DNA of 64,000 nucleotides from the NCBI RefSeq assembly GCF_023856365.1, contig NC_064552.1, forward strand, positions 9,072,660-9,136,659, given 5' to 3'. Source of the stretch: Brienomyrus brachyistius. Lineage: Eukaryota; Chordata; Actinopteri; Osteoglossiformes; Mormyridae. How positions within the stretch are numbered: position 1 is the first letter of the stretch; every line of letters begins with the position of its first letter. The notes below the pieces were generated by a model, which made no database searches, was not told the DNA's origin, and worked only from the letters and a program-made list of their open reading frames with translations. This document shows positions 55,456-64,000 of this stretch, in pieces. A program made the translations under genes and the position numbers.

Positions 55456-57599
55456 CTGCCGGATGGAGCACAAACAAACACACGTACAGTGATGACACAC
55501 ACACGAAGGAAAAGGGGAGGGAGAAAGGGAGGAGCGAATGATGAAAATGGCTGGCAATGACGTGCGACGCCGCAGCAAGAATCTACCGCGCCGCGTATCG
55601 CAGGAACGTCGACAAACAGGCGATGGATCTTTTTTTTGGTTAATATGCGTCTGTGTCGTACACAGAAAGGGAAGAGGTCCATTCATAGAGGAGACGCGAC
55701 GATGTGATCGCCTTTTGTCACGAAGATTCGCTGATCCATTGGCCGCTTGCTAAGCATCAGCGGAGGTAGGACCAGTTAGAACAGGTGAAATCGCATGCAC
55801 GGAACGACGGATTTGCTGATGGAGGTGGGGTGGGGGTACAGGGCTAATTTGTGCTCCGTGGGGGGGGCGGGGCCGAGCCTCGCACAATGCCCACCGAGCC
55901 CTTAGTTTAAAGGCTGTGTGGACACCTGCCATGTTCTGGGCTGGAGCACCATGCTGAAATCCAAGCCCACCGCTGTCCTGGGGCATCCCATTACCCTACC
56001 AAAACAGGGGTTTCTGGGGAAAGAGTAATCTTTACTTAAGGGGCACTAGATAAAGTATTCTGGCGCAACGATTTGCCAGTCCAAGTCCCTGGGCTTCCTA
56101 TTTAGCCCAGAATCTGGAGGTAGCATTTCGGGGGGGGGGGATACTCCTTTGGTGGTGGGTACCCTTTCTCTCTGGAAGTAAATTACTTAAATTGCATTTA
56201 TTAGGCCTGCCAGCACAATTTACTTTGCTGGCTTTTCAATTCAATACGCGCAAACTACCAATTTCAAGTCTAACTGATAGAATGCAATAATTGGAACATT
56301 GCTGACATTAGCAATGCATTTTAAGCACTGAATAATTAGTTAAGAAGTAGTTTTTTTTAATATATGTTAAAATATACAGTAAATGGATAAAATGGGTATT
56401 TGGATAGTTGAAACGATTGCGCCCTCTGTGGTAGTTTAGGGGGCTATCACAGTGGAAGGCATTAAAACAAATATCACGCTTATTTCGCAAACGATTCCGT
56501 GCGAGAGGCTAAATAACCTAGTCCTGCCATAGCAGCATTTCAAAACTAATGCGTTGAGGTAAACAATCTACTGAAAAGCAAATTCCGGAATAATTTCGCT
56601 GATGAGCCTCGGCCTCTTTCGACAGCCCCCCCCACCAAACTCTGCCACGTTTTCCTGAGCAACTCAAGCGATCAATGTGAGCACTGTTACTGGTGCTACA
56701 TGTCCTCTTTAAATCCTCTTCTGTTTGTGAGGCCTGTTGGGAGAGCTCTCAGTACGCCATGATAGCCTCATTAGCTGCTTCCTAGCCATTGTTGTTTTAC
56801 AACAGAATTGTGTGTAGAGATTCCTCATTAAGATAAGGGTTTCTTTATACTGTGGCCTTCTGTGACAGCCCTCTTAGACATTACGCCTGAAAATCAAGCC
56901 ACTTTACTGGCCCCTTTCCCACACAAATCAATTCAAAGGCCTCTTTTTCCGTAGTTATTACAGGGCAGACTTCTCGACACAAACCAACGTGGTTTACAAA
57001 ACTATAGATAGCAATGGCAACACATCCAAGCAAACCCCAACTGAGAGTCTCTCTTCGTAGTATTCTAAAAAATGTGTGCCAGAATGTCATTAAGGATCTG
57101 AAGGGCATTTATGGTTGATCTTGCATTAGCTGAAAAACAATGCTACTGTTGTACAAGCAACAATGTACGCAAAAAAAAATAAATAAATACAATGTTATGG
57201 AATACAGCAACAGGAATGGAAGAGGTCTTCTGAGAAACGGGGAATGTCGTTCCCACGGCACCCTGCTCAGAGACTTCCAGACAGGCGTGATCACCGACCA
57301 CACAGACCCAAGTGCTACGTTCGAGATGGCTGAACTTTAAAACCACTGAAAACGGTGGCCGCTTATTGTCCTGGAGACGAGTTAACGCTCGACACAGAAC
57401 TGTCACCTCCCCCCCTCCCCGATTACAACGACAGAAGATAAACACGCGCCCGGGAGGTCTCGGGGTAGCTGCAGAAGCTCGTTTCCCTGTTCCTATTTCA
57501 GCGCCGCTCGTCACAGCGAGGACCGAATCAGAAGTGACCTTCATCCTGCTTGCCAGCATGACAAAGTCCCCAGCAAGTGACTCTTTCAGTGGTTAGAGC

Positions 57600-57870
57600 A
57601 TTAAATTTGCCATGATGGGGACACCTTCATGTTCATGACAACAACAACAAAAAATCTTTGACCTCCAATTTCTATATTCGGGATGCAGCAATTCATCACG
57701 AGCCAAAAACCCCCACACGCTAATTAATTACAACTAAGTAAAGAATGTTTGGAGAGCCAAATTGCTTTAATTCCCCAAACACGGAGTGAAAGTCATTCAT
57801 TATCAAATGTGTGCTCAAAGGTTAGTGTGCTTTTGAGAAGACGAAATAAACATTAATTTCTGCACTGGGC
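57600..57870. promoter_or_regulatory. candidate intronic element with TAATTAATTA
   Basis: Unique sequence with TAATTAATTA at 57721-57730, CTTTGACCTC (TCF or nuclear-receptor-like) near 57656, and further ATTAAT cores. No coding potential. Regulatory role inferred from texture. Confidence 0.3.
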
Positions 57871-59039
57871 TGGGTCTCCCCCGGTGAGCGGGCAGACAAG
57901 CAGTTTGTCAAGAGGGCACACGTCAGGAACCTGGGGTTAGGGGACTGATTGTTGCTTGGTGCTCACTGGAGAATAGCACGCCCTTCTTCAAAAATAGCTC
58001 GGACCGGGATATATTTCAGCCCCGGTGGACGCTGAGCGGGCTTATTATTATTATTTTTATTTTTTCCCTCTCCCACTAACGCCCAAGCGCCTCCTCTGCG
58101 TCGTTAAAAGCTGAGGTGCGGAAGCTGGCGTCCCTGCTGGTGCCTTCATTTCCTCCCGAGGACATTCGGAAGCAGGCAGGAGGCCGCCAACACCTGCTCA
58201 AGTTATTTTTTTTTTTCAGCGTGACGAAGGGGTGCCCATTGACACCATACCATCCCACTGGCACCAGGAAGGCCAGCTTTAATAGCCCCGGTGGGGGTGG
58301 GGGCGTAGGGGGTGGGGGTTGTGTTGGAGGGGGGCAGACGTGCTTCGAGAATTTGTACCGTTGATTCATTCTATAGGTATGTACCCCAAAAAAATGTCTC
58401 CAAGGCCCTAACGGCTGCATCTTTGTCTGGAGCTGCCCCATCGCACTCGGCCCAGCTGAAGGCTAGAGTCGTGCCTTCTGACCATGCGGTGAAGCTTATG
58501 CTCAGGGCTGGAGATCTGAGGAGCGCCCGGGAGCCTCCTCCAGGAAACCACGGCCCCCGTTCTGTCGTGATCCGAGTCAGACCGCGATCGGAAAGCAGAG
58601 CGTGACGAAATGTGCCGGCAACGGCGACCGGAGATCCTCGTCCCCTGTGGGATCATTACAACTGTGCCCTGTTCCAGACAGCAACGCTGCTTAATGCGGA
58701 TGCTCCCAGTGAACGGCTCGCAGGACAAATTAACGACGACTTTGCAATGCGCTAATGTATTTACGGGAGGATCAGGCAAAGCCACCCTTATTAAACGTTC
58801 GCCGATAACAATCGTCCCATGCGAAACGCAGAGCACGATATACAACAATTCGGTAATTCGGCTATTTTAAACGGTGCAAAAGGTTAGGAAGGAAAGACGT
58901 AAACGTTTAACGTTAAATTGTGGCTAGCCTCTGAATTTAGACGACGGAAATTCTCCGTTAAATCCCTTCTTTATTTGCGCGGCTAGTCTTTCTTTTAGCT
59001 ATAATACGAATGAACGGAGGATACAAAAAGATTTCTATC

Positions 59040-59370
59040 GCTCGCCTTATAATTCCAATCTCTACCAGCAATGAAGAGTTCATGAATCATTCATCTTTAA
59101 TAGATTATGCAAATGTTGAGACATAAAATCAACAAGATCAATAACTGCAGGCATTTTAATTGGCGCTAGAAAACATTTTAAGGATGAACATAATCTCCAG
59201 TTCTTCCTCCTGTAAAGGCACTATTAATTTGAAATTGAATCCCAGCCTAAATGAAGAAGATAATTTAACATCCTTTTTCCTAGTTTCAGATCCTATCGCC
59301 TGGGTTTATCACACGCTAGTAAACTGTAATATCCTGCCATTAAGCAACCCCCAATGCTACACCTGATTAA
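59040..59370. promoter_or_regulatory. candidate intronic element with POU octamer
   Basis: A perfect octamer ATGCAAAT is at 59107-59114, flanked by ATTCATC, TTTAATTGGCG and several TTAAT/ATTAA cores in non-repetitive sequence. POU-factor input to Pax2 at the midbrain-hindbrain boundary is known in fish. Function of this copy is inferred. Confidence 0.35.
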
Positions 59371-60109
59371 AATACACTGCATATTAAGTTATTAGTGTCA
59401 ACAGTCACCAAGGGAAAATCAAGTCTAAGTTTGATAATGTCAGTTACTAGGCAATTACAGAAAAAAAATATATAAATTATCTAGATTATTTCAGAACATA
59501 GTCGATAAATTTAAATCTATAAAACAACACAATTTAGCAGTGAAGGAATTTATTCTGTTATGTCTTTTTAAGCATTTAAATGCTTTTAATATATATTTTT
59601 TTTTGACTGATTCTTGACTGATTTGTTTCTTGATTTTTTTTTTTTCGTCATAGAAAGTGGGTGAGGGGGGGTGGTTTGGGAAATTCAGTAAAAGCATTGC
59701 TTCCCTGTTAAGCTTATCTCCCAGGCAGTTATGTGTCCTTTTTACCTTATGAACCGACAGGTAACCCCCCCTCCCCCCTGGGAGCGGGCGGGGGAGGGGG
59801 GGGGCAGCTGTAAAGGGAAATACTTCCTCTAAAACATCCCAGGTGCAAACAAAACCACCTGCTCAGGAGGGACTCCCCACACTGGGGGGCTGCTTTCATG
59901 CTACGGCCAGAGCACAAAGGACAAAAACACACCTTTCTTCTGCTGAGGCCTGACTTACTGGGATACTCTACCTCCCACATATTAATGAGAAAAAAAAGGG
60001 CTTTCTTTTCGCATAACACTGCTCGCTATCATTCGAGAAGGGGGCCCCGCAATTTTCAATCATCCTGTCTCCCCCCCCCCCCCCCCCCTCCACACGCGGA
60101 ACCCATTGC

Positions 60110-60260
60110 CTTTGATGGCTCCCGCATCATTATGTGAATTTTAATAAAAGCTCAGCGTATTAATCTCCGACCCGACAGTCGGCCATCAGTAAACTTAACC
60201 TTCTCCTCGGTAATAACGCCGGCAACAATGCAACAATATTTCAATTAGCGTGGCAGTCAT
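60110..60260. promoter_or_regulatory. candidate intronic conserved regulatory element
   Basis: About 150 bp of unique sequence just right of a C18 tract. It contains CCTTTGATGG (TCF/LEF-like), ATTAAT and CAATTAG homeodomain cores, and AACAATG/ACAATA SOX-like sites. Inferred from motif density only. Confidence 0.3.
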
Positions 60261-60873
60261 TAGCCATGACGGAGCAGAGGAGGGAAAGAGAGGACAGTGG
60301 TGTTTCAAGCAGACAGGCAGAAACGCGATTGGATACTTAACAAAGGACACCCCCGGCGTGCTTTATGTCTTTTTAGAACGAATTACACACTGTTTACAAA
60401 CGCGTGCGTGCGAAATCACGTTCCACTCTCTCCTGTAGACAGACCGCAGGATCCGGCGGCAGAAGGAATCAGTCAATCACACTAACTCGCGAGACCCTGC
60501 CACTCATCCCTGCGTTTGTGGATCGGAAGGCCTGCCATTAAGACTCCCGTCATGAACAAGAGATGACAGAATCCTCTCGGATTGCGCGCTTCCCGGGTGC
60601 GGAGGGGCCTCGCTCGTGCCGTGTGGTGCGTTTCAGGACTATGAGACTCTCTTGTTTTGTTTACTAATCCTTCCTTTGGGGATTTATAAAAAACTGTTCA
60701 CAATAGCTTTTATTTTTCAATATTTTTAATGTCATGTAATTGAACAATGCGGATACATAATTAAAGAATACCAGCCCCCCCCCCGCCCCCTTCCCGACCA
60801 CCAATCCACCCCAACCTGGCTGGACCTCTAGCTTGGATGCTGATTTACATACAGTATGTTCACTTGATCTTAC

Positions 60874-60988
60874 CTACAGGGTAGGATTGTGATACGTTGG
60901 GCCCCAGATCCGGGTTGGTGCTGGCTGACAAACTAGGCTTCACTTCGTCCAGTCCGGAGTTCAGTGCCGGTAGCGAGTATTCATTAGC
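60874..60988 (-). CDS. pax2: pax2 exon: start of transactivation region
   Basis: This 115-bp exon has acceptor CTTACAG and donor GTAAGA. It encodes 38 residues plus one base: [20 protein letters not shown], then [18 protein letters not shown]. It corresponds to the Pax2 exon that follows the residual homeodomain and opens the proline/serine/threonine-rich transactivation region. Compared with the tetrapod sequence as I recall it, the end is about two residues shorter: YPV joins directly to Gly, where YPVVTG is usual. The split G codon can be completed by either following exon. With the 210-bp cassette it gives YPV-E-SHSSS; by skipping it gives YPV-G-RDM. Both are in frame, so alternative splicing is structurally possible here. 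Confidence 0.93.
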
Positions 60989-63334
60989 CTGTAAGCGGGA
61001 GGGGGAACGTTAAACACTCGAAAAAACGCGCCTTGTAACCTTTTGCTAATTCCTTTGCTTGGCGTCAATGCTGGCATTATCCTGCAGCATATTTCTGTTC
61101 CCGGCTCTAAAGGCACATATTGCAGAGCCTGTCTCCCTATTGTCCGAGTGGGAGGGACCGGGGAACGGAGTAGGGCTTTAGAATCGAGAGGGGAGACCAG
61201 CCGTCAGCTGGCTCATTGTGCTTCACTGGAGTCGCTCTCCTGACCAGCCAAGGGAGAAAGCATTCCTGCTTTGTTACAAACACACCATGTGGCCCGGCTC
61301 GCAGGGCGAAACGCACCTGCCTTTTAAAAGATTGGAAAAACAAAGATAAACACAACAAATAAATGTAATCTCCACTAATCTCGTCTACCGCGGCACTTAA
61401 TAAAAGCTACCGAAACGGCATACGTGTATTTACACTTTATTTTATAACAATAAAGAATTCTGTGTTTGTTTGTGATGTTGGATTTGAAATACATGACGTT
61501 AAATCTTTAAAAGAATCTCTTTCATTCACTCCCTGGGTATGTCTGGATTTTGTTTTTCTGTTTGCATTTCTGGTCAGTTGTTTCGAAGAGCAGCTATAAC
61601 GGAGATGGCAGATGTAGGCTAGCCTTTTTTCCCCGTTTTAATGAGATGAGACTTCCGGAGCCTTTTGTGATGACAGTGACGGTCCCTGTGCCCTGTGCTT
61701 GCCCGAGCGCCTCACTGGGCCGCAGCCCCAAGGGGGAAACCCATGACCCCAGTCTTGTCTGCTTCTATCGCAGATAAACTCTAATTGTCTCCTACAACTG
61801 TTTCGCCGGCGTGATTTCGGATGTCGTCCCACATCCTGGCCGTCTTCAGACGCAAAGCACCCATTTTTTTTCTCATGCAGATAGAGAATGGGGTGGGGGG
61901 GGGCGGGGGGGACAACAACCGAAAGAAGCGATGTGAAAAGAATGACCAAATGGCTAGCAGAAGTGTGGGAGGGGTGAACCTATTGAGTTTTGCATCTCCA
62001 GAATGGGTTTTTAATGCCCTTCTGTGGCACCCAGACACTGGCTAATAGGTCCACCTTTTCAAGAGTTTCAAAAAAAGACTGGGGGGGGGGGACACACAAC
62101 AGAATCCACAAAAGGGAAAGTGCTCTGATTAATATTGCATTAAATTAAAGCTGATTTTTCTGGACTGTTCCGGGCCTCCCCCAAGCCCTAGCCTTTCCTT
62201 TGCTTTTTTTTAATACTCTCACTGCTGCTCTTTGTGATTGCAAGTCATTTCCAATTCGTTTTGGTATTGATCTTCCAGTAGAAATCAGTTTTGTAATTAG
62301 CTGCAAATTAGGCCTTCTTCTAGAGGTGAGGCCTGTCCCCCTGATTTATCACCAGCGTAATTCGTGGCGATCGGAGAGAAATTAAAATGAACTCAATTAG
62401 GCGACTGCTTTTGTTTTATGGGTCCAACTTGGAGTTTCCAGGGAAAAATTAATAGTCTCTTGTTGTTTAATAGTCTAATGAAAGTAAATAAAGGTTATGC
62501 ATTGTAATAAGCTCAGGGCTTTTAATAAAGGGTCCTGCAGTTTCTTATTGTTACTGGTGATTGTGTCACTTTTTGGCTGCCGTATTTTTTTTTTGCCAAT
62601 TATGATGGATGAGTAAGATTTTCTTGTTTTCCTGTGCTAACATCAAAAGAAACAAAGGCCAGATGTTTAAAGTTAATCGTAAAACTCTATAATTCTGTTG
62701 CTGAAATGTCCATTTTAGATGCTTAGGTTGAATTGATGCTACGATGCTAAGAAATATTTTTTTTTGCATTTATTGCGCGTCCATTGAGTGAATTAACTAT
62801 GCGAACCTAAAATAACGCCAGCGGACTGACTGACATAAACCTTTTTTGGTGGGGTCTAAGATAGTGATTAATTACATACATTGTTTTGTTGTTGTCAATT
62901 ACAGTAGTGTGAGGAATGTTTTTTCTTTCATTAAAGAAAAATCTATAATGTGTGGGAGTTTCCTTGGAGGCCACAGGTTTCCCCGATTCGGTCCATAATA
63001 CTGTCGGATTCGCGTTTAACTGCTCTCTGTGTGTCCATGATTCCTTATCGTTGATTATGTTAAACTGAGCAGCGATTGGATATTTCAAAAATGGCGGCCT
63101 TCAAAATTCAATGTAATAACAACACTCGTACACAAGCCATAATCATGTAAGACTCCAAGAATTACATACTATAGATAAAATATATAGAAGGCACACATAT
63201 ATAGCAGGAAAATAGCTGCATGTGTATGACAGTGTCCATTAAGGACAAATTACGGTTTAGTATGATTTTATCTCATGGTTAACTGAACCGGGTCACTGGC
63301 GATCACAAGTAACCTTTATCATGAAGGTACTAAC
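60989..63334 (-). other. pax2: pax2 intron after the homeodomain exon
   Basis: 2346 bp between consensus splice sites. It contains G-runs near 61895-61910 and 62081-62091, and the candidate regulatory stretch 62110-62540. No additional exon or repeat family is recognised. Confidence 0.8.
62110..62540. promoter_or_regulatory. candidate intronic conserved regulatory element
   Basis: Unique, non-repetitive sequence with dense homeodomain cores: TAATTA at 62294-62299, TTAAATTAAAG near 62140, and CAATTAG and TTAATAG near 62394 and 62450. It lacks ORFs and microsatellites. This texture is typical of vertebrate developmental non-coding elements around Pax2. Conservation is inferred, not measured. 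Confidence 0.35.
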
Positions 63335-63510
63335 CTGCTCGGGTTTGATGTGCTCAGATGTCGGAAAGACGTCTGGGTATGACGGCCGCTCAAAGACCCG
63401 GTCCAGAGCTTCGAGCTGCTGCTGAGTGAAAGCATCTGCTCTCAGGTGCTTCCGTAAACTGTCCACACTACCCTGAGAATCACTGTTTGGGCCAGAACCA
63501 TCTGAACCAT
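63335..63510 (-). CDS. pax2: pax2 exon: linker and residual (partial) homeodomain
   Basis: This 176-bp exon begins with two bases of a split Asp codon after the acceptor TTGTAG and ends exactly after GAG CAG before a GT donor (phase 0). It encodes about 58 residues: an acidic/serine linker ([14 protein letters not shown]), then [21 protein letters not shown] and [21 protein letters not shown]. The central part is the truncated homeodomain of Pax2/5/8 proteins. It keeps only about the first helix, which in the family contacts TBP and Rb-type partners rather than binding DNA. The terminal IKPE fits a psi-K-x-E sumoylation consensus. The acceptor is preceded by a pyrimidine-rich stretch on the minus strand. 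No upstream exon is recognisable between 63511 and the window edge, so the next 5' exon lies outside. Confidence 0.95.
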
Positions 63511-63609
63511 CTACAAGGAGAAAGAGGGACATTCGAAAAATTTGGCCCTTAGGGAATCTTATCGCACAGTCAAGCCCAGCTTTGCCGCGCACTTTCCTCC
63601 CTTGTGACA

Positions 63610-63623
63610 GCGCCCCCTGCTGG
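63610..63623 (-). promoter_or_regulatory. near-perfect CTCF-binding motif
   Basis: The plus strand reads GCGCCCCCTGCTGG; its complement CCAGCAGGGGGCGC fits every position of the common CTCF core CCASYAGRKGGCRS. It lies about 100 bp upstream of the pax2 homeodomain exon in the intron that continues past the window edge. Occupancy is inferred from the motif only. Confidence 0.5.
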
Positions 63624-64000
63624 GAGAAGGTCGGACAAGGAGGTGGGGGAGGTAAATTCAGTGGCGAGCAACACTTTAGGTAGATCCAGAAGGCTGTGCT
63701 GAGCTACTGGGAGCGGTGGGGAAGTCCAGCACCCCCCCAAGCACCCCCTCCCCCCCCACACACACACCTCCACCACACGCACAGTATTAGCACTGTCATG
63801 ATTTGATAGGTCGGCGGTAATTGATGGATTACTATCAGAGCAAATATATTCTTGTTGGGGAGACCATGTGTTTTAATGAAAGCAGAAACGATTACAGAGG
63901 CCTCTCTTTCTCGTCTGAGTAGGCATTTTTGCCTGTCTGGAAATCAGGAGCAGTAATTTAAAAGGTACAATTTTCTTTACAATTCGATATCGCTTTCATT

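Larger units (their letters stand above)
55456..60873 (-). other. pax2: large pax2 intron with candidate regulatory stretches
   Basis: 5418 bp, the largest intron in the window. Homopolymers lie at 56131-56140 (G) and 60071-60088 (C18). Three unique AT-balanced stretches rich in homeodomain cores are listed separately (57600-57870, 59040-59370, 60110-60260). A GC-rich stretch at 58410-58870 has ORFs open on both strands but no recognisable protein. Confidence 0.8.

Noticed and set aside
56408..56425. Second intronic CTCF site (GCGCCCTCTGTGG)
   Set aside because: Only the AGAGGGCGC core fits; the 5' half of the motif mismatches at several positions.
58408..58848. 146-codon minus-strand ORF in the large pax2 intron
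   Set aside because: GC-rich stretch open on both strands. No domain and no convincing splice sites in phase with pax2.
63624..64000. Octapeptide or paired-domain exon of pax2
   Set aside because: No frame shows the octapeptide or paired-domain residues; the next exon must lie outside the window.

Overview
The window is vertebrate genomic DNA, almost certainly from a ray-finned fish. Its one recognisable gene is the 3' half of a Pax2-type paired-box transcription factor, encoded on the minus strand between 63510 and 50560. The rest carries fish-type repeats: a Tc1/mariner relic, hAT-like MITEs, LINE/SINE 3'-end fragments and a fold-back element. Nothing looks prokaryotic, and there are no operons, CRISPR arrays or recognisable RNA genes.

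Right part (about 47-64 kb): six pax2 coding exons read right to left. They sit at 63510-63335 (residual homeodomain), 60988-60874, 55455-55246 (a 210-bp cassette resembling the Pax8 serine-rich exon), 54072-53971, 51381-51295 and 50636-50560 (ends in TAG). All have consensus GT/AG splice sites, and the phases join without a break into 254 residues. The 210-bp exon can be skipped without changing frame. The paired-domain and octapeptide exons are not recognised and should lie beyond position 64000. A 3' UTR runs leftward from 50559; its end is uncertain, with one candidate poly(A) signal near 47140. The introns contain stretches that look like conserved non-coding elements and a near-perfect CTCF motif at 63610.

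Left part (1 to about 47 kb): no protein-coding gene is supported. All ORFs are short and most look like chance or antisense frames. This fits a pax2 downstream regulatory desert. It holds dispersed repeats, a 39-bp minisatellite (about 21.07-21.87 kb) that is open in both strands, microsatellites, an interstitial (TTAGGG) tract, many G/C homopolymers, and several homeobox/TCF/POU/RFX-motif stretches that are candidate enhancers.

The most noteworthy items are the Pax8-like in-frame cassette with a SUMO consensus site inside a Pax2 gene, the bidirectionally open minisatellite, a fold-back repeat with a solo half-copy 6 kb away, and the unusual density of long poly-G/poly-C tracts. Enhancer calls are inferences from sequence texture and would need alignment to other vertebrates.
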